From an uncultured Oscillospiraceae bacterium (GTDB lineage Bacteria > Bacillota > Clostridia > Oscillospirales > Oscillospiraceae), in assembly GCA_900762005.1 (NCBI GenBank), contig CAAFEV010000313.1:1-7392 (forward strand): 7,392 bases of DNA. Reading direction: 5' to 3'. Below, one piece after another: positions 1 through 5,693 of this stretch; the stretch's first letter is position 1, and each line of letters opens with the position of its first letter. Both the position numbers and the translations under genes were made by a program. The notes below the pieces were generated by a model, which was given only the letters and a program-made list of their open reading frames with translations, was not told where the DNA came from and did not search any database.

Positions 1-150
1 ATCTACGAAACCACCTACTGCTCATGTTGCCGAAAAGAAGCCCTTGTACAAATGGGAAAGCGCAGAATGCTGACAACCGCAATTTTGCAAGAATGCATAT
101 GGGATTCCAATGATGAAATCCGCGCTTTTGCAAGAAAGCGAGTAACGTAA
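1..150 (+). CDS. C-terminal fragment of an unidentified protein with a CxxC pair
   Basis: This frame is open from the window edge to a TAA at 148-150, giving 49 residues; the start lies outside the window. The visible tail has a Cys-x-x-Cys pair (Y-C-S-C-C, residues 7-10), then a basic stretch and a charged end rich in Arg and Lys. The cysteines could be half of a zinc or iron-sulfur site, but the second pair expected of a zinc ribbon is absent and I do not recognise the family. An AmmeMemoRadiSam-type radical SAM tail was considered and does not fit well. It is the only plus-strand gene candidate and is convergent with argS. Support for a real gene comes from a well-formed terminator that starts 4 bases after the stop. 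Confidence 0.5.
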   Translation: MYETTYCSCCRKEALVQMGKRRMLTTAILQECIWDSNDEIRAFARKRVT

Positions 151-153
151 AAT

Positions 154-191
154 CGGACGCCCTCCGCTGCTTGGAGGGCATCCGGTTTTTT
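154..191. terminator. Shared bidirectional terminator between the plus-strand fragment and argS
   Basis: Bases 154-165 pair with 173-184 (12 positions with one C-A mismatch, GC-rich, 7-nt loop). On the plus strand six T follow at 186-191, a classic Rho-independent terminator for the fragment ending at 150. In the argS direction the tail is only four U (complement of 149-152), so termination of argS is probably weaker. The T-run also supplies the first two bases of the argS stop codon complement (190-192). Confidence 0.85.
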
Positions 192-1947
192 ACATTCTGT
201 CCGGGGCTTCAAAGCCCAAAAGGTCGATGCAGGTTTCCAAAGCGCGCTCGGCAAGGAGAATCAACGCCAGATAGCCGCGCTGCTTTTGCGCGTCCGGCTC
301 GGCTAAAATGCGCGTCTCGTGGTAAAAACGGTTGACCGCGCCGGCAAGCTCGTAGGCATAGGCGCAGATGGCATTCGGCGCACTGTCGCGGTAGGCGACG
401 GCAAGCTGCTCGGGCAGCTGCGCAAGCGCAAGCTGCAACGCCTTTGCGCTCTCGCTGTCCGCAGGTGCAATCGGTATGGCTGCCGCGTCTGTCCCGCTGC
501 GGGTTAAAATCGATTTAATCCGCACAATCGTATAGAGCAAATACGGTCCCGTGTTACCCTCAAAGGCAGCAAACCGCTCCATGTCAAAAATGTAGTCCTT
601 CGTGGCAAGGTTGGACAAATCGCCGTATTTCAGCGCGGCAATCGCAATGATCTGCGCCGTTCTGCGGATTTCCTCGGCACCCACGGTCTGATTTTCCGCA
701 ATTTTTGTCTCGATATAGGCGGTGATGTCGGCAATCAGCGTTTCCAGCCGCATCACGCCGCCGTCGCGGGTTTTGAAGGGCTTGCCGTCCTTGCCGTTCA
801 TCGTTCCGAAGCCGATGTGCTGCAGCACCGTTCTCTCAGTGACGATACCGCCCTTTTTTGCGGCGCGGAACACCTGCTCAAAGTGCAGATTCTGCCGCTT
901 GTCGGTGAGATAGAGCAGCTTATCGGGCTTGTAGTCGCGCATCCGCTGCACAATCGTTGCCAGATCGGTGGTGGCATAGAGCGTCGCACCGTCGCTTTTC
1001 ACCAAAATGCAGGGCGGCAGCTCCTTGTTGTCCCCCGGCTCGGCAACGTCAATCACCCTCGCGCCCTCGCTCTCGCGCAAAACGCCCTGTTCTTTCAACT
1101 GCGCGAGCATCGGCGGAATATCGGTCTCCGCGTCGCTCTCGCCCTTCCAAACGTCAAAGCTGACATTCAGATTCGCATAATTGCGCTGCAAATCCGCCAC
1201 GGAGACGCGTATAATCTGCTGCCAGAGCGCGTAATAGCCGCGCTTGTGCGCCTGTAGCTCGGCAGTGGCGGCATGGGCCTTCGCGGCAAAGTCAGCATCG
1301 GTTTTGCTCTTTGCGCTTGCAAAGGGATAGATTTCCTCCAGCTCAGAGATGGTGAATGGCGGCTCGGACGGATATTCCCCGGTAAAGTCCTCGTCAAAAT
1401 AGGGCAAATCGGGCTTGCGCTCGCGCAGCTCCGCGATAATCAGGCCCATTTGCAGACCCCAGTCGCCCATGTGGATATCGCCGACCACCGTATCGCCGAA
1501 ATAGCGGTAGATGCGCTTGATGCTCTCGCCGATGATGGCGGAGCGCAGGTGCCCGATGTGCAGAGGCTTTGCCACATTCGGTCCGCCGTAGTCCAGCACG
1601 ACGCGGCGCGCGGAGAGCTCCCCGCAGACACCGAGTCTCGGTTGATTTTTTAGGGCGGTCAGGTATTCGGCAAGTACGTTCCCGCTGACACGCAGGTTCA
1701 AAAAGCCCGGCTTGACCGCTTCGACAGCGGAAAACAGCGGCGACCCAGTCAATTGTGCGGCGACTTCCTCGGCAATTTGCAGCGGTGCCTTGCGGGCAGC
1801 TTTCGCGGCAGGCATTGCGCCGTTGCACTGAAATTCGCACAAATCCGGGCGGTTGGACGGCTGCACCGTGCCGAACACGGCATCGTAGCCCGCCGCCGTA
1901 AACGCAGCACTGACCGCAGCGGTGAGAATATCGTTCAGCTTTTCCAT
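190..1947 (-). CDS. argS: Arginyl-tRNA synthetase
   Basis: Class I aminoacyl-tRNA synthetase that charges tRNA-Arg with arginine using ATP, in the cytoplasm. The protein is 585 residues, normal for bacterial ArgRS. Residues 1-90 match the N-terminal tRNA-recognition domain. The catalytic Rossmann fold follows, with the HIGH signature at 130-133 inside K-P-L-H-I-G-H-L-R-S. The KMSKS loop has the ArgRS-type form G-K-P-F-K-T-R at 388-394, as in the E. coli enzyme, so the missing canonical KMSKS is not a defect. The DALR anticodon-binding domain covers about 465-585 (N-T-G-P-Y-L-L-Y-T at 465-473) and ends in the typical E-A-P-D-R-M. The ATG is supported by AAAGGAGA 7 bases upstream (1955-1962). 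The gene lies 65 bases after pnp, separated by a hairpin, and no promoter of its own is evident, so it is probably read through from rpsO-pnp. There is no room for a T-box leader. Confidence 0.97.
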   Translation of the reverse strand: MEKLNDILTAAVSAAFTAAGYDAVFGTVQPSNRPDLCEFQCNGAMPAAKAARKAPLQIAEEVAAQLTGSPLFSAVEAVKPGFLNLRVSGNVLAEYLTALKNQPRLGVCGELSARRVVLDYGGPNVAKPLHIGHLRSAIIGESIKRIYRYFGDTVVGDIHMGDWGLQMGLIIAELRERKPDLPYFDEDFTGEYPSEPPFTISELEEIYPFASAKSKTDADFAAKAHAATAELQAHKRGYYALWQQIIRVSVADLQRNYANLNVSFDVWKGESDAETDIPPMLAQLKEQGVLRESEGARVIDVAEPGDNKELPPCILVKSDGATLYATTDLATIVQRMRDYKPDKLLYLTDKRQNLHFEQVFRAAKKGGIVTERTVLQHIGFGTMNGKDGKPFKTRDGGVMRLETLIADITAYIETKIAENQTVGAEEIRRTAQIIAIAALKYGDLSNLATKDYIFDMERFAAFEGNTGPYLLYTIVRIKSILTRSGTDAAAIPIAPADSESAKALQLALAQLPEQLAVAYRDSAPNAICAYAYELAGAVNRFYHETRILAEPDAQKQRGYLALILLAERALETCIDLLGFEAPDRM

Positions 1948-1965
1948 AAAGACTTCTCCTTTGTC

Positions 1966-2002
1966 AAAAGCCGGTGGATGTCGCTGACATCCACCGACTT
2001 TT
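1966..2002 (-). terminator. Hairpin between pnp and argS, terminator or attenuator
   Basis: Bases 1972-1982 pair perfectly with 1986-1996 (11 bp, 3-nt loop). After one mismatch the stem continues through 1966-1970 with 1998-2002. In the transcribed minus direction an A-rich 5' flank leads in and four U follow the GC stem, which is a short U-tract. The pnp stop is 10 bases upstream and the argS ribosome binding site begins only 3 bases downstream. It could terminate part of the transcription from pnp, protect the pnp 3' end from exonucleases, or mark an RNA processing site. Because argS shows no promoter, full termination seems unlikely. Confidence 0.75.
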
Positions 2003-2012
2003 CTGTCGTTTT

Positions 2013-4139
2013 TTACTGCTCGGACTCGGCAAGCTCCTTCAGTGCGTCCTTGCGGCTGAAGTTTGCTCTGCCCTTCTCGTCAAAGCCCATGAACTTGACC
2101 CACGTCATGTCGCCGATGTTCAGCACATCCTCGACCTTTTCGACGCGGCGGTTTTCGAGCTTAGAGATATGCACCATGCCGTCATGACCCGGTGCAATTT
2201 CGATGAACGCACCGATTGGCAGAATACGGACGACCTTGCCGTAATACAGCGCGCCGACCTCGGGCACGAAGCAGATGTCGTCGATCATTTTCTTTGCGGC
2301 ATAGCCTGCGGCGGAATCGACTGCGGCGATAAACACGTTGCCGTCGTCGTCAATGTCAACCTTTGCACCGGTATCGGCACAGATTTTCTGAATGGTCTTG
2401 CCGCCGGAGCCGATGACCTCGCGGATCTTTTCAACCGGAATGCGGATGGAAATCATCTTCGGCGCAAACTCTGAAACCTCGGCACGCGGCGCGGGGATGC
2501 ACGGCAGCATAACCTGTTCCAGAATTTCGAGACGCGCCTTGCGGCAACGCTCCAGCGCGTCGGCGATAATCTCCATGGTCAGGCCCTTGTTCTTCAGGTC
2601 CATCTGGATGGCGGTCACGCCCTCCGTGGTGCCGGCAACCTTGAAGTCCATCTCGCCGTGGAAGTCCTCCACGCCCTGAATGTCGGTGAAGGTTCTCCAC
2701 TCGCCGGTCTCCTGATCGGAAATCAGGCCGCAGGAGATGCCCGCAACGGCGCGCTTAATCGGCACGCCCGCGTCCATCAGTGCCAGTGTCGAGCCGCAGA
2801 TGGAGCCCTGAGAGGTCGAGCCGTTGGAGGACAAGACCTCGGAGACGACGCGGATGGCATAGGGGAATTCCTCAATGCTCGGAATGACCGGCAGCAGTGC
2901 CTTTTCGGCAAGGGAGCCGTGTCCGATTTCGCGGCGGGAGGTGGAGCGGGCGGCTCTTGCCTCGCCGGTGGAGAAGGACGGGAAATTGTAGTGATGGATA
3001 TACCGCTTTGTATCCTCAAGATAGATGGTGTCGAGCTTTTGCGCAGCGGAGAGGGTGTTAAGCGTGCAGATGGAGAGCACCTGCGTCTGTCCTCTGGCAA
3101 ACAGGCCGGAGCCGTGGACACGCGGCAGTACGCCGACCTCGGCATCGAGCGGTCGGATGTCGTCCATACCTCTGCCGTCCACGCGCTTGCCCGCAAGCAG
3201 CCACTTTTTGACAACCTTTTTCTGCATCTTGTACAGGCAGACCTCGATGTTGACATCAAAATCCTCGTATTTTTCTGCAAATTTCTCGGTGAAGTCGCGG
3301 CGCGCAGCGGTCAGACGCTCCTCGCGGATGTTCTTGTCATCGGTGTCGAGGGCGTATTCAATCTGATTCATGCCGTATTCGCACAGCTCGTCGAGCAGGT
3401 CGTGGTTGACGGCAGCCTTTTCAAAGGTGAACTTCGGCTTGCCGATTTCGGCGACGATGGTGTTGATGAACTTCACAACCTCCATGTTCGTCTCGTGGGC
3501 AAGGCGGATGCATTCGAGAACAACGGCTTCGCTTGCTTCCTTTGCTTCGGTTTCAATCTGTACGACCTTTTCAAAGGTGGAGGCGATGCAGACGAAGCAC
3601 TCGGCGTTGTTGCGCTGTTCGCTCGACGGGTTAATCACGTACTCGCCGCCCACATAGGCGACATTTGTGGTGGAAATCGGCCCGTTCCAAGGTACATCGG
3701 AGCAGGCGACGGAAATCGACGCGCCGATGGACGCGACAATCTCCACGGGATTGTCGTAGTCGTTTGCAAGAATGGTGCAGGTCACAACCACGTCGTTGCG
3801 CAGCTCGTCGTCGAAAAGCGGGCGCATCGGGCGGTCAATGATGCGGCTGTTGAGGATACCACGCTCGGAGGGCTTGCCCTCGCGGCGGTTGAAGCTGCCG
3901 GGAATTCTGCCGACGGAGTACATTCTCTCCTCAAATTCGATGGTCAGGGGGAAGTAGTCAATGCCGGGCTTGGGGTCGGGAGAGCAGGTGACGGTGACAA
4001 GCACCGTGGTGTCGCCGTAGCGGCAGATGCACTCGGCGTCGGCAAGCTCGGCAACCTTGCCCGTTTCGACGGTAAAGGCTCTGCCGCCGATGGCGGTCTC
4101 GTAAACGCGGTGGTTCGGGTACTGTTTTCTGGTAATCAT
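2013..4139 (-). CDS. pnp: Polyribonucleotide nucleotidyltransferase (PNPase)
   Basis: Phosphate-dependent 3'-to-5' exoribonuclease that degrades mRNA and structured RNA fragments, normally a homotrimer. The 708-residue protein has the full layout: first RNase PH core about 10-145, helical linker about 150-310, second RNase PH core about 325-540 with R-R-E-I-G-H-G at 402-408, KH domain about 562-620 with I-G-S-G-G-K at 576-581, and S1 domain about 627-697 (G-A-F-I-E-I, D-G-M-V-H-I-S). Residues aligned to the E. coli metal site are present: D492, D498 and K500 correspond to D486, D492 and K494. Position 496 is Glu where the usual motif G-D-M-D-F-K has Asp. The start at 4139 is chosen because GGAGG lies 5 bases upstream (4145-4149). 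A longer frame opening at 4217 would translate through the leader stem-loop and adds residues unlike PNPase. It follows rpsO, the common bacterial order. Confidence 0.97.
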   Translation of the reverse strand: MITRKQYPNHRVYETAIGGRAFTVETGKVAELADAECICRYGDTTVLVTVTCSPDPKPGIDYFPLTIEFEERMYSVGRIPGSFNRREGKPSERGILNSRIIDRPMRPLFDDELRNDVVVTCTILANDYDNPVEIVASIGASISVACSDVPWNGPISTTNVAYVGGEYVINPSSEQRNNAECFVCIASTFEKVVQIETEAKEASEAVVLECIRLAHETNMEVVKFINTIVAEIGKPKFTFEKAAVNHDLLDELCEYGMNQIEYALDTDDKNIREERLTAARRDFTEKFAEKYEDFDVNIEVCLYKMQKKVVKKWLLAGKRVDGRGMDDIRPLDAEVGVLPRVHGSGLFARGQTQVLSICTLNTLSAAQKLDTIYLEDTKRYIHHYNFPSFSTGEARAARSTSRREIGHGSLAEKALLPVIPSIEEFPYAIRVVSEVLSSNGSTSQGSICGSTLALMDAGVPIKRAVAGISCGLISDQETGEWRTFTDIQGVEDFHGEMDFKVAGTTEGVTAIQMDLKNKGLTMEIIADALERCRKARLEILEQVMLPCIPAPRAEVSEFAPKMISIRIPVEKIREVIGSGGKTIQKICADTGAKVDIDDDGNVFIAAVDSAAGYAAKKMIDDICFVPEVGALYYGKVVRILPIGAFIEIAPGHDGMVHISKLENRRVEKVEDVLNIGDMTWVKFMGFDEKGRANFSRKDALKELAESEQ

Positions 4140-4141
4140 AA

Positions 4142-4149
4142 AAACCTCC
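4142..4149 (-). promoter_or_regulatory. pnp ribosome binding site with a complementary upstream element
   Basis: The minus-strand sequence GGAGGTTT holds the pnp Shine-Dalgarno, 5 bases before the ATG, and fixes the start at 4139. It is perfectly complementary over 8 bases to AAACCTCC at 4168-4175, the 3' arm of the leader stem-loop. That pairing would leave an 18-nt loop and cover the ribosome binding site. Confidence 0.85.
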
Positions 4150-4163
4150 AAAAATTTTGTTCT

Positions 4164-4238
4164 CACGGGAGGTTTAGCACTTGAAGCTGCCCCGAAGCGG
4201 CTTCGGCGTACCTTCAACTGCTAAAATGCACTCCCGTG
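4164..4238 (-). promoter_or_regulatory. Long stem-loop in the pnp 5' leader, candidate PNPase autoregulation element
   Basis: This 75-nt inverted repeat folds with about 28 base pairs. They are 4164-4171 with 4231-4238 (8 bp), 4173-4179 with 4219-4225 (7 bp), 4181-4186 with 4212-4217 (6 bp), and 4189-4191 plus 4194-4197 with 4205-4207 plus 4201-4204 (7 bp, 2-nt bulge, CCG loop in the RNA). There is no U-tract after it, so it is not a terminator. In E. coli a long duplex in the rpsO-pnp intergenic RNA is cut by RNase III and PNPase then degrades the cut arm, repressing its own synthesis. Position and shape here match that arrangement, but the function in this organism is inferred. Confidence 0.75.
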
Positions 4239-4258
4239 CGGGTGGACTGCGGACTTAG

Positions 4259-4286
4259 AAAAATGGGCGACCCGCGGGCCGCCCAT
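4259..4286 (-). terminator. Rho-independent terminator after rpsO
   Basis: A 10-bp GC-rich stem (4263-4272 with 4277-4286, one G-U pair in the RNA) has a CGCG tetraloop and five U at 4259-4263. It starts 10 bases after the rpsO stop. I see no promoter between it and pnp, so pnp expression probably depends on read-through of this terminator, giving more S15 than PNPase. Confidence 0.9.
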
Positions 4287-4296
4287 CGTTGCGCTA

Positions 4297-4563
4297 TTAC
4301 TTACGGATGCCCAGCTTTGCAATGATTGAACGGTAGCGGTTGATGTCCTTCTTTGCAAGGTAGTCGAGCAGGCTGCGACGCTTGCCGACCATCATGAGCA
4401 GACCACGGCGGGAATGGTTGTCGTGCTTGTGCTCACGCAGATGCTCCGTCAGTTCGTTGATGCGGGCGGTGAGAATGGCAATCTGTACTTCGGGGGAACC
4501 GGTGTCGCCCTCGTGCGTTGCATACTCGTTGATGATTTCGGTCTTTTTTTCCTTGAGAATCAT
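4297..4563 (-). CDS. rpsO: 30S ribosomal protein S15
   Basis: Small-subunit protein that binds 16S rRNA helices 20-22 in the central domain early in assembly and contributes to an intersubunit bridge. The 88-residue product has the usual length and the family signature throughout: G-D-T-G-S-P-E-V-Q at 19-27, L-T-x-H-L around 38-42, H-S-R-R-G-L-L at 50-56 and K-R-R-S-L-L at 61-66. The ATG at 4563 is preferred over an in-frame ATG 18 bases upstream (4581), because the ribosome binding site AAAGGTGG (4571-4578) lies between them with a 7-base spacing and S15 proteins begin M-I-x-K-E-K-K. It is the first gene of the rpsO-pnp unit and has its own promoter and a structured leader. Confidence 0.97.
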   Translation of the reverse strand: MILKEKKTEIINEYATHEGDTGSPEVQIAILTARINELTEHLREHKHDNHSRRGLLMMVGKRRSLLDYLAKKDINRYRSIIAKLGIRK

Positions 4564-4679
4564 GGGTTTTCCACCTTTCAAAATAAGTATCCTTCGGCTA
4601 AGTCAGGGTGGTGGACAGCTTCTTGCGAAGCGTTCTCCCGCAACTGAGCGCGAGGATTTTCTGCCGACAACTCGTCAGC
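4564..4679 (-). promoter_or_regulatory. Structured rpsO 5' leader, candidate S15 autoregulatory site
   Basis: About 116 nt lie between the predicted transcription start and rpsO. In transcript order I see a 6-bp hairpin at the very 5' end (4663-4668 with 4674-4679), a second hairpin (4635-4641 with 4648-4654, one mismatch), and a short one with a GCAA tetraloop (4618-4622 with 4627-4631). Next comes UCCACC (4610-4615), a 6-nt complement of the Shine-Dalgarno GGUGGA (4570-4575), with an overlapping CCACC copy at 4607-4611. S15 represses its own mRNA through leader structures in several bacteria, using different folds. That this leader does so is an inference from position and the possible sequestering pair. 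Confidence 0.5.
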
Positions 4680-4685
4680 CGTACT

Positions 4686-4714
4686 ATGGTAGCATACTTT
4701 TTGCGGAAAGTAAA
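4686..4714 (-). promoter_or_regulatory. Promoter of rpsO-pnp
   Basis: The -35 box TTTACT (4709-4714), a 17-base spacer and the -10 box TACCAT (4686-4691) are each 4/6 to consensus. The TGC just before the -10 makes it an extended -10 promoter. Transcription would start near 4679, at the foot of the first leader hairpin. The -35 lies 4 bases after the stop codon of the upstream alkyltransferase gene, with no clear terminator between, so read-through into rpsO is possible. Confidence 0.7.
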
Positions 4715-4717
4715 GAG

Positions 4718-5129
4718 CTATTTTCGCTCAAACTCGGTTTTTTTCGTGATTTTTGCGCCCGCAAGACGTAGCAACGCACGCTTTGCGGCAAGTCCGGCGG
4801 AAAAGCCGCCGATGCCGTTTGCCGCAACGACACGGTGACAGGGCAGCGCAATGAGCAGCGAATTCCTGCCGACGGCATTCGCCACAGCGCGGCAGGCGGC
4901 CGTTCTGCCGATTGCGGCGGCAAGCTGTCCGTAGGTAATGGTTTTACCGTACGGTATCTGCGCCATTTTCTCCCGCACTGCAAACTGAAACGCCGTGTCC
5001 TTCGGCTGCACCGCCAAGGAAAAGTATTCCCGTTTTCCGGCAAAATATTCTTTTTATTGCGCAAAGCATTCTGCCCTCGGCGATCATCCGCAGTGTGCCG
5101 ATGGGTGTCAAAATATCCTGCGTGCTCAT
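4718..5129 (-). pseudogene. ogt: O6-alkylguanine-DNA alkyltransferase, frameshifted and internally deleted
   Basis: The family removes O6-alkyl groups from guanine in DNA by transferring them to its own cysteine. The C-terminal half is intact: I-P-Y-G-K-T-I-T-Y-G-Q-L-A, the active-site P-C-H-R-V-V and the G-G-F-S-A-G loop. An ATG at 5129 begins S-T-Q-D-I-L-T-P-I-G-T-L, a normal N-terminus. The two parts are in different frames. The break is near the five-A run (minus strand) at 5051-5055, where removing one base gives I-K-E-Y-F-A-G-K-R-E-Y-F continuous into the C-terminal domain. The joined product would be about 136 residues against roughly 150-170 usually, lacking some 30 residues of the N-terminal domain. 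In the C-terminal frame the first upstream stop is a TAA just before K-E-Y-F, and only a TTG at 5017 offers a later start. The ATG overlaps the upstream gene's stop as ATGA, so it was translationally coupled. A sequencing error in the A run could explain the shift but not the deletion. Confidence 0.8.
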
Positions 5130-5596
5130 CCGACGATAATTTTCCTTAAAATACCGCCGCCGAGCAAAACCGCCAGCGTCACCGCCAGACCCGCCAGCAG
5201 CACGCCGACAAAAATGGTCGGCAGTGCGCGCTTCATGCGCATATTCATCAGCGCGGCAACCAGTGCGCCCGTCCACGCGCCCGTACCGGGCAGGGGAATG
5301 GCAACCAGCAGGCACAGCCCGATGGTCTCCGATTTTTTCACCGCACCGCTTTTTTTTGCGGCACGCGCTTCAAACTTCTCCGCAATTCTCGCCAGCCTCG
5401 GAAACCGCTTCATCCATTGAAAAATCTTGCGGATAAACAGCAATATGAACGGCACGGGAACCATATTCCCGACCACGCTCAGCGCGTAGACCAGCCACGG
5501 ATTCAGGTCATAGCCGATGCCCAGCGGAATGCTGCCGCGCAGCTCAATCACCGGCACCATGGACAGCAAAAACACCAGCAAAGCTTTCTTTATCAT
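5126..5596 (-). CDS. COG2426-family small membrane protein (putative small multidrug export protein)
   Basis: A 156-residue integral membrane protein of the COG2426/PF06695 type. The family is labelled as putative small multidrug exporters, but its substrate is not established. Family signatures are P-V-I-E-L-R-G-S-I-P-L-G at 15-26 and A-I-P-L-P-G-T-G-A-W-T-G at 99-110. Hydrophobic segments lie at about 5-25, 34-58, 92-118 and 126-148, the middle ones separated by a basic cytoplasmic-type loop (59-90, many Lys and Arg). The start at 5596 is chosen because the longer open frame to 5782 runs through the upstream terminator and promoter and reads as non-membrane filler. The ribosome binding site is poor (only GGG about 10 bases upstream). 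The gene heads a two-gene unit, its TGA overlapping the alkyltransferase ATG. Confidence 0.88.
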   Translation of the reverse strand: MIKKALLVFLLSMVPVIELRGSIPLGIGYDLNPWLVYALSVVGNMVPVPFILLFIRKIFQWMKRFPRLARIAEKFEARAAKKSGAVKKSETIGLCLLVAIPLPGTGAWTGALVAALMNMRMKRALPTIFVGVLLAGLAVTLAVLLGGGILRKIIVG

Positions 5597-5628
5597 ACAC
5601 TTGCACCCATTTCTGTCAGGATGCGTCC

Positions 5629-5657
5629 AGTATACCATACAGCGCGTCCGATTGCAA
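5629..5657 (-). promoter_or_regulatory. Promoter of the COG2426 gene and ogt
   Basis: The -35 box TTGCAA (5652-5657), a 17-base spacer and the -10 box TATACT (5629-5634, 5/6 to consensus) are preceded by an extended -10 TGG. The predicted start near 5622 gives a short leader of about 25 nt. The -35 box begins two bases after the U-tract of the preceding terminator, so the two operons are tightly packed. Confidence 0.8.
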
Positions 5658-5659
5658 GC

Positions 5660-5688
5660 AAAAGGGGCTGTAACATTGTCACAGCCCC
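5660..5688 (-). terminator. Terminator of the YedE-TusA-DUF3343 operon
   Basis: An 8-bp stem (5664-5671 with 5681-5688) carries four G-C pairs at its base, with two more pairs possible after a mismatch. It is followed in the minus direction by four U (5660-5663). It lies 5 bases after the DUF3343 stop. The short U-tract suggests moderate efficiency. Confidence 0.75.
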
Positions 5689-5693
5689 CGGGT

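Noticed and set aside
1962..1967. A perfect TTGACA upstream of argS as a possible -35 box
   Set aside because: It lies at the edge of the ribosome binding site, and no -10-like sequence occurs 16-18 bases downstream, which would be inside the coding region.
2658..4184. A 508-codon plus-strand open frame opposite pnp
   Set aside because: It is fully antisense to a clear PNPase gene, has low-complexity Gly/Ala/Val-rich composition and no recognisable domain. Such frames arise from codon bias in GC-rich genes.
4140..4217. A 26-codon N-terminal extension of pnp
   Set aside because: It would be translated through the leader stem-loop and the ribosome binding site. PNPase homologues begin at the later ATG, which has GGAGG at correct spacing.
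4164..4238. The pnp leader stem-loop as a second terminator
   Set aside because: No U-tract follows it in the minus direction and the ribosome binding site comes soon after. Its base consists of an 8-bp duplex followed by an A-rich single strand, which suits RNA processing or translational control better.
5593..5610. A five-codon minus-strand mini-ORF whose TGA overlaps the COG2426 start (ATGA)
   Set aside because: It has no ribosome binding site and begins only about 12 nt from the predicted transcription start. So short a frame is readily explained by chance, although coupling could in principle offset the weak COG2426 site.
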